Below are positions 44,829 through 58,391 of a stretch of 64,000 nt of DNA, piece after piece. A program made the translations under genes and the position numbers. This DNA comes from Pyrenopolyporus hunteri (lineage: Eukaryota > Ascomycota > Sordariomycetes > Xylariales > Hypoxylaceae), in the NCBI GenBank assembly GCA_902806595.1, contig CADCXC010000003.1, forward strand, positions 2,480,001 to 2,544,000, read 5' to 3'. Below the pieces are notes generated by a model. The model saw only the letters and a program-made list of their open reading frames with translations. It searched no databases and had not been told where the DNA came from. How positions within the stretch are numbered: position 1 is the stretch's first letter; every line of letters begins with the position of its first letter.

Positions 44829-46950
44829 TATCGGACGTATTAGTATCAGCCTAAGTCACCCCGTTTCGAAATTTCACATGCAGTGTGACGGCAGTGGCTA
44901 TATATATTAAGACCCAGGATGCGCGCATACAGCGGTCTCAGGTTGTTCTGAGGGTCGAGAACCCGTCACTGCTACTACATCGACTACTGCTACTGTCGCA
45001 CGTCGATAAGCTACCCGCTGGTGGAGGGGGAAGCAGGTTCTTGCGACGCTACGACCCGAGTGCCGACCTATAGAGAACTATATCTCGCAGATAAGTTTGG
45101 GGCGTGACACCTATCAACGTTGCAATGATAGGGGGGGTTTATCTGAAGAAAAAGAAAAACTTTTTTTTTCTTACTGCCCAAATGACCTGCATTCTCCAAA
45201 TCCCGTGGCTGTGGGAACCTTACATAAATCGTGATCAACCCACAATCTAGAGCTACATTTAGGTATTTATAGTTACGCAAAGTCGCATTCCCCAGGTGTG
45301 TAAGGCCAGGTTCCGTCGTTTGTGTGTGACAGAGCGTAAGTTGGTAACCAGGCGAAAGGGGTGGCAATACGCAATGCTACGCTCACACGTATAAGCATAA
45401 GTGCGAAATCAAGACAACAATCGATTTGACAATTCGATGCTGTTTTTCGCATCCGGTTGTAAGTGTGCCTCTTGATACATGTACCTGTTCTGCCGTGGTG
45501 GTACAATCCATCCCAAGCCATCACCCCCGATCCATCCCTAATGCAGCTCTTCCTTGCATAGTCCATGCCAATATATACATGCCAGTAAAATGGACTTACA
45601 AGCCGCTAATAGGCAGCCAAAGAACTCTCACCGCACTAGAGCCCGTTCTCCACTTTGGGCGTAGTGGTGACCTCACACCTACCCAATCCTCACAAAGTCA
45701 GGTACCTACCCTACCGCCGGTACCACATATGCATGGCCGCCTGTTCCGCCCACAACTGACTTCTCGCTTGCTAGAGTCCAAAATCTTCTAGAGCCCAGGT
45801 ATACCTCCCCCCCCTGCCCTAAGTATAGTACATCGTGAAGGTACCTTGCCCAAAAAAAAAAAAAAAGAAAAAGAAAAGAGAAAAACTCTTTCACCGATAG
45901 ATCTTGAACCTTCACACTAAACCGAGACTTTGCCTTCCCGCATAAAACATTCGCAAGAGGACTCATACCCACTACACGTACAACATCTCTTCTGCTAATC
46001 TCAACACCAGCCACTTCCCCTGGGTTTTCGACCTAGTCAATATTCAGCTAGATTCCTCAGTGGATTCCGCCTTTGGGTTCCCTCTGCTTCTCTGACAGGG
46101 AAAAAGAACAAGTAACCCGGCCAGCCGACTCGATCATCAAAACTCGTCCACAGCCACTTCAAGACTCACGCTCAGATCCCGCCGGTGGCGTCACACGACA
46201 CACAAAACAAAATACAATCAACTTCCAATTTTCCGTTGCAGGACTTGGCGATAACACTCAATGCTCGAAACACTCAACACATTTAATATCTTTGCAGCAT
46301 AATCCCGTTCCGCGTCTGCAGTCGACCTGGGGACAACACAACCTATTTGACATCTGGCCTGGTTTTCCATGAACCCAGCAGATTTACTTCGCTTCCTCTC
46401 CAAGCCCGCAAAGTAAGACCCCCAGACCGTTTCTCGACTCGATTGACATAGGATTTTAGCTGATTGTCTTCGTTCTTCTCTTTCTTTTAGACCCAGATAA
46501 CACCAACCTCGGATACGTTCGACCAAAGCTTCCAATTTCGTTCATTCTCACTTCTTCTCCCCGTATCTTGTTTGCAGATACCCTCGTCTGCTAGGTCCGA
46601 TACTCCACCACAGGTATCGGTTTCTGCCAGAACGAGGCTCTAATCAAGGCGTCACAATTCCTTGGTCAAAGGTCTTCTTTCTCCCCCTTCGAGGCCGACC
46701 CCCCTAACGTCCTCTTCGCGAGACGTTAAGAAAAAACCTGCCATTGTAGCTGGCTCCGCCAGCATTCATAGCTTCTCATCGACCTGTGGGCCTACTCTCT
46801 CAAACGAACACCGCAAGGTTCGTTTGGGCGGCAGTCAGTGCTCCGCAGTAGCTACAGTACTTCATCTGCAGCAAACATCCCGACATCAGAACGACAGGCC
46901 AACCCCGCTTAACCTCGACCAGCTGTTCCCCTTAGGGTCCCTATACGGAG
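44829..46950. other. Spacer with long pyrimidine-rich leader region of SPE2
   Basis: The 3' end of CFD1, then about 1 kb (46.0-46.95 kb) of C/T-rich sequence typical of a long untranslated leader before the AdoMet decarboxylase gene. Only one ATG lies in the last ~580 bp before the start (46369). A14-15 at about 45852 lies in the region. Confidence 0.6.
46369..46416 (+). promoter_or_regulatory. Candidate 15-codon upstream ORF of SPE2
   Basis: ATG at 46369 opens a 15-codon frame (MNPADLLRFLSKPAK) ending in TAA at 46414-46416. It is the only ATG between about 46370 and the SPE2 start. AdoMet decarboxylase mRNAs of animals and plants are controlled by polyamines through upstream ORFs. Whether that applies here is inference. 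The stop overlaps a GTAAGA that could be a leader-intron donor, in which case the frame would be altered. Confidence 0.35.
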
Positions 46951-48584
46951 ATGGTCAACCTCGAGATTCCTACCAACTACACGTTTTCGCCATCTGAGGG
47001 TACGCCCCATTTGACAATCAATCACGATGTTGCTGCAGATCTAGACTCTACCAATGCCTTTGAAGGTAAGGTCCCTATGCAGAATTAGTTGGCTAATGCT
47101 AACGAGGATAAGGGCCCGAGAAACTGCTTGAAGTTTGGTTTGCCCCCAACCCGAAGGCCCTCCCCCCAGGTGTTCGGGAGCATGGCTTGAAATCTGTTGC
47201 CAGTGAGACCTGGGTTGGGATGCTCGACATGGTCAACTGCAAGATCCTCTCGGTCCTCGAAGCTGAGCACATGGATGCCTATCTCCTCTCCGAGTCTAGC
47301 ATGTTCGTGTTTCCCCACAAGCTCATTCTGAAGACGTGCGGAACCACCACCCTTCTTCTCGGCCTTCATAGGCTCCTCCGAATCGCGGCGGAGCATGCTG
47401 GATTCCCCTTCCATAATGCCAAATCTCTGGACGATATCCACGCGGCTGCTACGCCTTACCGGGTCTTCTACTCGCGAAAGAATTTCCTGTTCCCCCACAA
47501 GCAACAGGGACCTCACCGTAGCTGGAAGCAGGAGGTTAAATATCTGGACGACCTATTCGAAGGGGGGAGCGCCTACATGGTCGGGAAAATGAATGGCGAT
47601 CACTGGTATTTATACATCACCACGCCGACCACCACCTTAACACCGCCCCGTACTCCGGATGCCGAAAAGATGTCAACAAACCCCGTCAGCAGGTTCAGGA
47701 TTCCCACTGGTCTGACATCTGCATTCAATGGCGGCTTGGAGGGCAATGACGAGACCCTTGAGATTTTGATGACGGACCTTGACCCTGAGAATGCGAAGAA
47801 GTTTTACCTGGACCACGCGAGTGCGGTCGCGGACACCAGGCTCTCTGAACAGGCTCAGGAAGCACGACAGATGGCTTTGGACAGCCTTGGCGACTTGTCA
47901 GCCAGTACTGCTACAATTAAGACTACAAGCTCTATCGAGAGCGTCTTTGATGACACATTTGATGTGTTCAGCAACGGAAGCGACTCCGATCTACATGACG
48001 CCCCTACCCCTCTCTCTGAACAAGCAGACGCCGAATGCCTAACCACCGAAGGCCATGCGCTCGGGACTGTAGTTTCGGAGGCGTGTGGCCTCTCTGATAT
48101 ATATCCTACCTCGAAATATCCGGATGCCCGTATCGATGCATATCTTTTCACCCCGTGCGGTTTCTCTGCGAATGGGATCATTCCTGCCCCTCAGAAACAA
48201 GGAAACGATGAGGATGCTAAGTCCACTCATTATTTCACCGTGCATGTGACGCCCGAGCCGATCTGCTCGTTCGCCTCCTTCGAGACCAATGTCCCAGGTG
48301 GTCAGAATGGGCGTGAGACCTCGGATATCATTGACCATGTCGTTCGAATCTTCAAACCCGGCCGGTTTAGCGTCACGCTCTTTGAGGCCAAGACAATTCA
48401 TACGTACGACGATGACGGAATCATGACCGGAGTCGGTCGTAAGAAGCGTATGGAAAAGATCCCCGGTTACCGGCGCATGGATCGTATCGTCCACGACTTT
48501 GACGATTATGAACTCGTCTTCCGGTATTATGAGAGGGAGGATTGGGTTGGTGGGAGTGGTCCACGTGTTGGGGAGGATATGTAA
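46951..48584 (+). CDS. SPE2: S-adenosylmethionine decarboxylase proenzyme
   Basis: Exons 46951..47065 and 47113..48584; 47-nt intron with donor GTAAGG and acceptor ATAAG, phase 1. The product is 528 aa. Motifs: AFEGPEKLLEVWF (36-48); the self-cleavage site LLSESSM with the bond E99-S100, whose serine becomes the pyruvoyl cofactor; the catalytic CGTTTLL with C114; YMVGKMNGDHWYLY; and later HYFTVHVTPEPICSFASFE. The enzyme makes decarboxylated AdoMet, the aminopropyl donor for spermidine and spermine. It carries long insertions (about 215-330) common in mould orthologues. Regulation through the long leader is possible (see upstream ORF). Confidence 0.93.
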
Positions 48585-50051
48585 GGACTCGTTTCTGCGT
48601 TGGCTTCTAGGAACTTGGAGCGGGTATCAGGCAAGGCTACAAAGGCGATGAAGGTGTGCGTATAATGATTGCTATGGATGCGCCTAGGATTTCGCTATTT
48701 CACTTCGACACTAGTCCGTTTTCTCAATCTTTTTAGGGGTCGCTCCAGGTCAAAGATCCTATCCGCTCGTTCTCCACCGATCAATCAAGGCTTTTAATTG
48801 CCCAAATCAGATCCTTCATATCTGCCCTATATGTGACCAAACGATATGCTAATTAGATTTATTTAGGCCATTTCCACGTGACGATAGAGCAATGCATGGC
48901 GGCGGCAAATCACGAAGCCATTATGTGTCTCGATATGATACATCTAGGTAAGTTCGGAGTCTCCCGGATGGTTTCGTGGGGGATGCGTTGCATAGTGAGT
49001 CGCTAGACACTTGCGAAACGTGCGGTGAGTAAACCCGGATTTCACTGTTTATCAACCTAATTATTCTTAGCCCCGAACCATGTTACTTTTATTTTTTTTT
49101 TTTTTTTAAAAAAAAAAAGGGGGGGGAGGAGGCAGCGACGAGAGAAATCGCGGTCATAAACCGATTTGCCGAATTTCGACCGGAACCTAATCGATATTCA
49201 GATGGATCTTTCATTCGATGCTACCAACTTATCCTCTCACGACAGTGAAATTTGATATCCAGATATGCAATGTCGCTGTATGGATACGATCCTGAAAATA
49301 TTCTTAGTTGGTAACCTAAGTAGGTATATATACCTACCTAAGTACCGATATTTGATATAAAAGGGGGTTGCTCTACGTCTACGTAGGAATGTAAATTCCG
49401 ATAAAAAAATGCCATTTTTCTGAGTCTAATCCTCCAGTTTTCTTTCCTTTTCAACTTTGTTTATTCATTATAATCCAAACGCTCCCCTTATTGATAGACC
49501 ACGAAGGTATAAGATAAATCAGAACTTAACCTATATAGGCAGGTAGGCACAGTTTCCCTTCATCTAACTACCCGAGGTATTCCGGGCAAAATAACCAGCT
49601 GACCACATCAGATATGAAGAGCTGTAAATATCTTGAGAATCGACGTTCGGGGATAGGACTTAATATATAATTTCTTACTCTATGAAACTAACATTGATCT
49701 AAAGGGGGGGAAAGACGATCTTAGTCGAAAGGAGGCTCAGGTCATATATAAGGCGGCTTTATTGCAATCACACGGAAATTCATTCAGCTTGCTAGCTGAG
49801 TTTATTGGTCAATTACGAATTTCCGTCCGGCATCAATGGCAGGTCAACTAGATATCAATTTAGCCGGCTTCCGACACGTGAACAGGCGACAGACGAATGC
49901 AACACCATCAGTACCTGGCCATTGGTGTGCTCCTATCTTATAAGAACGGCCTTGCCAGTAGTCGTGGTCAGTGGGTTGTTACATTATTTTTCTTTCTTCT
50001 CATTTAATAACGCGATACGCTGTATACCTTTGATATCAAGCTCAAGTCGCG
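48585..50051. other. Intergenic spacer
   Basis: No supported gene. Holds the 3' end of SPE2, a striking homopolymer junction at 49092-49126, and TAGGTA motifs near 49320. Confidence 0.6.
49092..49126 (+). repeat. T16-A11-G8 homopolymer junction
   Basis: Sixteen T are followed directly by eleven A and eight G. It could be a natural homopolymer tract or an assembly join/sequencing artefact. Confidence 0.8.
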
Positions 50052-50599
50052 ATGATGGTGAAACCAAAGGATGTGATGAAAGCCATCTCCGGTACCTGGC
50101 TCTATCTCAATGTGACATCGTATGTTTTGGCTGGTGTTTTTAGGAAGAAGCGTATCTTTGCTCACGAATACCAAGGTACTTCGACAACGGAACTATTGCG
50201 GACTCTGATAGCCCTTCCTTGGGCCAGTTCCCTACCGGTATACTGACCTATAGTCAGGAAGGCTATATGTCCGCCAATTTCATGTCCGCGAGGCAGGATG
50301 ACCGCCCCGAAGACATAGACATAGATACGGAGGAGCCGATTGGCACGGATGCCGAGTGGGCGCTGATTGGCAAGCACACGTTGGCGTATGCCGGGCCTTG
50401 GTACGTCAGCGAGACCACGGAAAATGTCGAAGTGGGCCAGATCACCCACGGTCCTACAAAAGTCGCCTGGCTGCCGACTTGGGTTGGGAAAGAGCTGCAG
50501 AAGAATTACACCTTGTCGGATGATAAGAATACGATGCGTCTCAGGACGAAGAATAAGAGGGGTGTGAATAAAGATATGCTTTTTACGCGGTTAGCGTAA
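50052..50599 (+). CDS. Lipocalin-like domain protein
   Basis: Exons 50052..50119 and 50176..50599; 56-nt intron with donor GTATGT and acceptor CCAAG, phase 2. The product is 163 aa. Splicing gives AISGTWLYLNVTSYFDNG, then GILTYSQEGYMSANFMSARQDDRP, WALIGKHTLAYAGPWYVSE and a C-terminal strand region. The GTW start and the LTY..EGYMSA.FM order are typical of fungal lipocalin-like domains, small beta-barrels found alone or beside secondary-metabolite enzymes. There is no signal peptide. Two adjacent ATGs (50052, 50055) are possible starts. Ligand and role are unknown. Confidence 0.8.
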
Positions 50600-51037
50600 T
50601 GAATCGTGCGGTTTAGGGTGCGTTTGAGGATGCCCCGAAGCTATTTTAGGCGAGTGCGAAGGCTTCGTTAGCCATCTAGGTAGACCATACCATCTAACAC
50701 AATATCACGGATGGGCAAGCCTCAGGTCTCTAGAGGTTCTAGTATGAGAACTTCAAGACGTCGTCGAAACTTCCCCGAACCGTTTTCTCTAACACATTAG
50801 TTTGAGTTCGTAATATCAATACGGCGGTAACTTGAATCGTCGGTTTATTAGGTTTATTAGGGTTTACAAAGAAGGCCGTGAGATCACTGTATATCTACTA
50901 ATTTCTCCAATACTATATCTTTGGTCTAGAGATAATCTAGGAGTAATTATTTGAAGATATGTACCTGCTGTGAACCGTATCATCGTCCCCTCCTAAACGC
51001 CGTTATACCTCGAAAATTGAAATTGAGAGAATTTTCC
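50600..51037. other. Spacer between convergent genes
   Basis: Shared 3' region of the lipocalin-like and rhodopsin-fold genes. Nothing else seen. Confidence 0.6.
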
Positions 51038-52421
51038 CTATACATGAGCCTGTCGAGGACGCTCAAGCTCGATATCCTCTGGGCCGTGCGAAGACCCTCT
51101 AGGAGTTGAGAGATTATCGCTATGTATAGGTATGATGTGTGACTGCGACGTCGAACCGTCAACGCCCTTTTTCGATATACCGGGATTGTTCAAGCTATGG
51201 TAATTTCGGCTGGTTGTCTTTCCGCTGTCGAGAAAGCGGCGCGGGGAGAAAAGCGGTTTTAATGCTGGGGCGCTTGCGCACCAGATCGCCACGTTCACTT
51301 CTACCATGGACCACAGATTCACCTAAGGCACTTCGTATCAGTATACCTATGCTATCCAGAGGCGATAGAGAAAGAATAAACCCGTCTTAACGGATGTTGT
51401 GTACGTACGAGAATGCTATCGCGAAAGGGATCGGAGGCTAGGGTGTAGGTGTGTATCGAATACAACCGGGCACAGGAAAAGGCCGTTGCAAGGCCACCCA
51501 CTCCGAAAACACCATAAAGCACATGCCGGCTGCGCTTTGATATTTGCAGTTGCTTCAGAGTTGGCAAGGGAAGTACGAGAATCCAAACGTCCAAGAGGAT
51601 CCCAAAAATAGATGTAACTAGATAGATGTAAGTTTCCATCGGGTTCCTGACAATAGGGGTCTCACTACTTACAGTAGAAGAAAGCTGTAGTGTCTATACA
51701 AGTACCTGCCATTAACCTAGTAACATCCCACGCAATTTCTAGGGGCCTGCATTGGCCGACGACCACGCCAATGCAAACAACATAAAATACAGCTAGAAGG
51801 ATATTTGTGGATATGCATAGATTCTTAAAAGATACGGACACAGCTATAAACTTGGTCAGAGACACGCAATCACACGGCAAGGTGGAGCACATACCGAATC
51901 TATCGTACATGAACACGATTGACGATTTGACGCACGCCAGGATTGAATAGTATATAAGTTCGATAGCGAAGGTTATCTTGCTCTCCCGTTAGTATCGTGG
52001 GCTTGATGCCAACTGTTGGTCTCGTAACGCGATATCGACCCACCATAAGGAGTGTCTCCTTTTGTTCCGTTGACAAGGTCCCCATAGGGGAACCCATCCC
52101 GTTTACCTTTCCTAGGCAGATGGCCACGAGGTAACCGAGCGTGAAAACCTATATATTATATGTTAACGCAAGGATACTCTACCTGCGCTTGTGAGACCTA
52201 CCAGAGCACCAATGGACATGTAGTCGTCCAAGCCGGCTTTCTTGATAAAAACGAAACGAATCCATCCTCGAACAACAACCAGAATGGCTGCCCGGTACCA
52301 AATTAGTCATGATTAGTAAAATTGTCTCAGTAATCTACTTACTCGAGATACCCGTCAATATCGTAGATACCGTAAGGAGAATCGTTATCTGGGTGTTGTC
52401 GACCGGCTCCGTGTCCGCCAT
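51038..52421 (-). CDS. Fungal rhodopsin-fold (Pth11-type) 7TM protein
   Basis: Seven exons: 52421..52343, 52287..52202, 52148..52044, 51976..51895, 51843..51673, 51617..51409 and 51322..51038. All have GT-AG introns that keep frame. The product is 338 aa. Seven hydrophobic segments appear in order: ITILLTVSTILTG; YMSIGALVFTLGYLVA after the DDY motif typical of the family; FAIELIYYSILACVKSSIVF; TNILLAVFYVVCIGVVVG; FGILLDVWILVLPLPTL; YGVFGVGGLATAFSCARL; and VNLWSMVEVNVAIWCASA. A Ser-rich cytosolic tail follows. Members of this fungal 7TM family include the Pth11 surface-sensing receptor; ligand and signalling here are unknown. Exon boundaries were set by frame and splice consensus only. Confidence 0.82.
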
Positions 52422-55400
52422 CGTAGAGCACGTGAGGCTCCGTTAAACAGAGCTGCGTCCAGTAAACGTCAGATAGCAATGGTAGTTTACGAGATAAGAA
52501 CGTCCAATCGACCGCCTATGAATATCCTACGCCGTGAGAGCCGTCCCCAGGACCAGAGTATAATATGTTGTTATTCCATTAGATCGACGAGTGATTGCGG
52601 CCAAATGACGATGTTGAGAACCCGTTGGACAGGGTCACTTTAATATCTACTTATAGTTCCCACTACATACCGGCCTAAGTCTCCTGGTCCACACTTTTAC
52701 GAATGTCAAATATGGGGTATGTTGCAGTTGATTGAAGACGGTGTCAGATGTATGTGTTACTAGGCGAATAGAGCGCCGGCGCGGTTCTTCTCGCTTCGAA
52801 GACGCCCACACACAGACACCTTCAATCATTGTCGATAGTGTTTTGCTAACAGTCTAGATTGACGCCGCGTCGCCAGTGTCGCTCGGAGGTCATTCGAATA
52901 TAGAAAGGTTAGTGGCGAACGGCCCACGCGCCCGTGGATCTCCCCTGCTCCCGTATCAAGATCTAGACGGATCACACCATTCCGTTCAGCCCTGTCCTGA
53001 TATAATGTCAGAGCGTACGGTTCTCAGCTTTCCATGCCAACCGGCCTAGACGAGTTGAGTATAATGTGGACTTCCTCGGTATGGATACTCAAGTATAGTA
53101 TATGCGTCAAAAGGCTCGCGGAGCGAGAATGGGGCCTCTCGCGAGCCGGTAGCGAAGTTGGTGGTGGGGACATAAATTCAGTACTTACCTCGGGATTTCC
53201 TTATCGTTGGATAGTTTACCGGCTACTAACGCGAACTTCAATTTTTTTTCTCAACTCAGTACATGCTATGGACTCTGTGACAGGTGTGCGCATACTTCCT
53301 CAACTTACTGTGTAATGTGGGTATTAGCGGGTGAAAAGCTCGCCTATCCAAACTCTATATCATCGCTAGTTAGGTATGTTTTCAAGCGAAGGCGACGATA
53401 GGGCTTGTAGATCCTCTGATTTATTGAATTCAAAATCGAATTTAGAAGATCGTCTAACGCTTCAAGTCTAGTAGTGCGAGTACCTGCATACTTAAAGTTA
53501 GCGATTTGCAGCTAGCGTCCTTAGGATACGAAATATGATCAACGCGGAAGCCTCGTTAAATCGGGATCTTCCCAGGGTCGACAAAAGTTCAGCTCTAATG
53601 TAGTGGAAGAAGTTTCCGAGGAAGCCTTCCCTATGGTGGAATAGTCACTTCGATTAAGAAAAAGCGTTAACTTACAATGTATTAGCTAGCGTCGAGGCTG
53701 ATGCGTGGATGGTTTCCCCTTGTTAGAGAAAGCAACCGAATCCTGAACCAGGATGCGTTAACTCAGGGGGATGTGTTGCTCCTCGGGCGATTTAAAGAAA
53801 CTAATAATCGCTAAATAGTTCGGGATCGGCTAAACTGAGAGTTGACTATATGGATCGATAAACGGCTTGTGATCATTCGACTATAAATTCCTCGCAATAA
53901 CGAAATATCCGGGTAATATCTATGATATTTCCCTGTACGTAGACTGATGAAAAGATTAAAGGGAGAAAATAACAAGCTCAGAACGCATCAGATACCTATC
54001 CGTGCAGCTACTAAGACCCAAATGCAAATTTTACGATGCTATTCCCATCTATGTTAAGCGAAGAAGCAGCTTGTAAATTCAGCCAATTCATTATCAACCG
54101 GTTAGAAGTTCTAGGTTCTTGGCTCCCCGAAGCTATCCGATTCGAGGTCTGGATTAGATTTTTCTAGTCTACAAAATGTAAGGAACGTCTACGTAGATAG
54201 GTAAACATAATCGAGTTGACGATATCCCCCCTCCCCCCCCCTTTTTTACGGAGTGCTCGGGTGGATTAGCGAGACTTTCTAGGTCCCACAAAAACAAGGA
54301 AATCACTGCTGAATGGCAGTGCAAGAAGTCGGAAATAAGCACATATACATATGTACAGTATCTTCGAGTTACAGCGAGTACACCTAAGCTGCTCGCTCTA
54401 CCCCCGATCTCAGTTGATGTCTGCTAAAAATAAGGGGTGTTTGCCGTCGTCGGGCTGAAGAAAGGGAAGGGTCTGGACATGGGCTAGGCGTTCCGTGAAG
54501 CGAGGTGACTAGGAATAGAGATGTTCCACTACCATTAATTTAGTGTTTATTTTGGGACAGTTAGCTTCAATCTAGGTGGTCAACGTACGATTATAAAATG
54601 ATAAGGGTAAAACCTTATAGAATGGCTAAGATTTAACTCGGGGTATTGTGTCTGTCGAAAAATTCTCGGGGCGATTCGTCCCGATCAAGAGACTCTTCTA
54701 TCGCTTAGGGTCATATTTTTAGCCTACAACCGCCTACCACAGATCTTATTCGCATGAGGACAAACGTTCCTGCGTATTTCAGGGCATAGACTTCAAGCTA
54801 CAACTCGTAGTTCGGATTATTTGCGCGAAGAATGGCTATAGGGGCAATATATAATGATTTCCTTCATCGGCTCTACCCACTAAATTACCTAGGTATATCG
54901 CGAAAATCAGGGGCCTATATTCACATATTTCTCGTTACTTAGCCAGAGATCTCCCTGCGGCCCTTTAGAGCAATACAATTATATTTTGGTAATCTGTATA
55001 GCAGTGTGTTGCGAATGACGGCTGCTGGTTCCTGAGGTAATAGTTTTAGGAAAGGGGAAGGGACTCAGTGATATCCAAAGATTACAAGCTTGATTCTTAC
55101 TATCCTAAAAGAAGTTACGCATCGAGAATACGTTATAGCGGCTGTATACATATGCCGAGGATGTTCGCTGCCGCTGAATCGGCACCGTTAGCTGAGACGA
55201 GAATGACCTCATCTCCTAACGGCAGTATAGGATTAGTGGTAAAAATATACCCGCATAGAATAGCTGCAACTTGTTAATTGTTTTTTACCTGCAGGTAAAC
55301 TAGGACCACTGTCGCTCAGTATGCTTTTCACTTAAACTTAAACTGATATATGTTATAAGTGATGATTCGAGGTTTTCAACCTTTACCGCTTCGAAACCCT

Positions 55401-58391
55401 CGGCTATGTCTCAATAAAACATACTTATGCATGGTGATGATAATTGTTCAAATAATGGAAAATTATCCGTCCTACATTCCTGTGACCTTGTTTCGCCCAT
55501 CTTATATTCGTTCTCCGCCGTAATTTTGTATCTAACCTGTAGCTCGGTCCGAAGATAAAAACCCCGAATCTCCCGCCCATCGGGGATATGAAGGGGCGTC
55601 AATTTTAAAGGGCCACTATGCTTCCTATAGAGTTATGTAGTTTCCTGAAATTGTAAACCTCATTCACACTTAAAGGTTCAGCATTGTTCCGGCCTATTAA
55701 TATAGGTGGACAGCTTAATGCGGCGGCGATCTTATCTTCCCTCACACAATATCTAACTGATAATTATACTAACCCCCTTTCCGGGGAGAGTACCTGTAAC
55801 CACCCATAACTCTGCATGGAACGTTTACCCTGATAGTTAATATTAAGGTTATATTCACCTTTCGATTACTTCTCACAAATCATAGAGGTTCCGTAATTGA
55901 TACGCAGTGTTCTGGGAGTACATGGACGCGAGGCTAGAGTTTCAGATTAATATGGCGCATCTCGAAGAACCCAGTTTCTAGATTGACCTGATGTAAGGTT
56001 AACCTTATAGATTCTTCATGAGCCTTCCTATTGCGAGCCCCTCACCATACTATAACAAAGGTAGGTACCTATGTATCAGGCTCTTTTGAGTCTAAAGTCG
56101 AATATGTCTACTATAGAGAATATATACCTAGATCATCTTAGGGCTATTCGGACTTAAGATGCTCTGACCCGGCATTAAACACAGGAGGGTCAAGCACAGT
56201 AAGTTCGCCCAGAACTTACTCTGCAGCTTAATATCCAGCATTTCAACGCACTGTTTACGCATATGAACATTGGTTCGCACGTAGTCCCCATTCTTCATCT
56301 TTTCTTCAAGAACGGGGTGGTTACTTGAACTTTTTACTAGACGCTAGACGTGACAAATTTTGGCAATTCGTGCGTACTAGGACTCCCCGAGGTCAGTCCG
56401 GATTCTGAGGACGAAGGAGCGCACGATACAATATAATTTCTACCGTGAGTTAAAGAATGAATGGAATATTATACCTAGTAAGTAATATGTGAACAATCTC
56501 TCGGAGTTCTGTAGCTTTAGAGAAACTATTTCTAGGGAATAAGCTGAGGCGTTGAGCGCTATACACACTATCTTACCAGTCCTACTTGACCTCGATATGC
56601 GTAACAAGGACGTTATAAGCCGTTGAGGCTTTAGGTCCAATATAAGAAATTTCTTATTAGTCTGTTAAAACTCGGTGTATAACGGATTCTAGCGAAGAAG
56701 GCAAATCTAAGACCACCTTGCCTACCTAGGTAGGTACCTAGGTAGCTAAATGTTCAGCAAAAGCTGAAGAGCTACCAGAGTAATACGTTCTCCGATGCAA
56801 CCCCCTAACAACTTATTGGTTGACGAAAGGGAAGAGAAAGCAAGAATTTCATGCGAGAAATGTAGTGTTGCGGCACAGGGGACCACGTAGCATGCCGTAG
56901 CCCGGTATTTAGTAACGTCGCAACACATATGATAGAGCTTTACTATATGTAGAACCGCTAGGGCTATACTATACCCCTCTGAACCATGGGTGTAACGGTT
57001 GCGCTTGAACAAAGATTTGATTGGTGCCTATAAGTCACTTTACCTCCATAACTAGCAGGCCTACTAGGGGAAAAATTTAGTAGGCGGACAGTTGATACTG
57101 CCGCGGTTCGAATTGCTGTTCCACGTAAGTCAACGCTGTCGCCCGCATAGCGCTCCAACGAGTTTACAAGCCCCCTTGTAAGGTTTTTGATGCGGTGAAC
57201 ACATACAATGGACCGACCGTAAGAACCCGGACCCTGGTTGACTGCGTTGTGTAGACGCCGGTGACCTGTTAATATAGGACTGAGAATTATAACCACTGGC
57301 CTCTCCGTGCTTGTCGGGGCATGTGGGTGATCCGCGTTGAACACGTGCCCACATACGAGTAGACGTTTTACAGAAAAACGGTATAGCATCCCAACGATTT
57401 CTAGAGTAAGGTTCCGTGTTTCATAGCCTCGCTTTCTACTATGGCATGACGAAGGCAAGGGTCTCGCGACACCCCGCCGCGTTGACCCATGGGGGCCCCC
57501 GAGAGCGGGCTTCCTCATATATCGGCCCGCTCAGGATAACGTGGAAGCCATGCAGCATCCATCCCCAAAGTTCCAGGATACGGTACGAACATGCAGAAGA
57601 TCCCCATTGAATTAAATTTGCTATGAGGTAGCTAAAATAAACAGTATTCTGGGACCTCGTGCGGCCTAAGTACGCTAAATACCCAAGCATACACCCCCGG
57701 GTACTAGTATGCATATGATATGCATTAATTCAACGTGAACCAACAATTATCATACGAATCCAAGTAAAAGCTTTCATTGAGCTTTACAATCTAACCGCTT
57801 TCTGAGAGACGCAACACTTTCTTACATGTCAACTCAACACTAGTACCTAGTTCTTTTTACCAGATGTTAAAGCTACCTCGTATCTAGCTAGATTACATAT
57901 GTATACAGAAGTGATCCTCTTAAAGTGTATTTGTCGTACCTTGGCCAATACTTCCTGCCAAAATTGCCATAAAGACTCGTCGCGGTTGGCCGAGTCGTGG
58001 GATGGATGCGTAAAACCAGGGAAAGGCGGAGAATATATCCCAAGGTAGGGTACGCCTCTAGCGTGACAAGGAATACGACGAATTGGTTGACAGAGACGGT
58101 CTCACCGCAAAAAGGTTATACCAAAACGCAATAACAGTTTCAATAGCGTAGATCGTGGAAGGTAATACTGGAAATGGTTCCACTTCAGGTATCGTAGGTA
58201 GGTGGTTTTTGAAAAAGACGGCCTTACCCGATGGTTTAGCGGCCAGTCAAACAGATATAAAGGGAAGCTTGAATCACCTACGCCACCAGCATCGAAATTC
58301 GATAGATCACTATACACTCATCCAAAAACACGGTACCTACCTCAGTCTCAACTTGAACTCTTTTACAACCTCGTTATCCAGCTCATCCAAA
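52422..58391. other. 6-kb gene-free region
   Basis: The longest stretch here without a supported gene. Only chance-length frames are present, none with splice support or recognisable protein. TAGGTACC words occur at about 56070 and 56725, and C9T6 at about 54232-54246. The last ~200 bp is probably the promoter of the SnoaL-like gene. Confidence 0.5.

Noticed and set aside
56964..57518. 184-codon minus frame in the gene-free region
   Set aside because: It has no domain, no convincing start context and no splice partner; its length is possible by chance in GC-balanced DNA.
58155..58391. N-terminal extension of the SnoaL-like protein
   Set aside because: The open frame before the ATG at 58392 does not resemble the family, begins with a non-ATG codon or in poor context, and would add 79 residues that the fold does not need.
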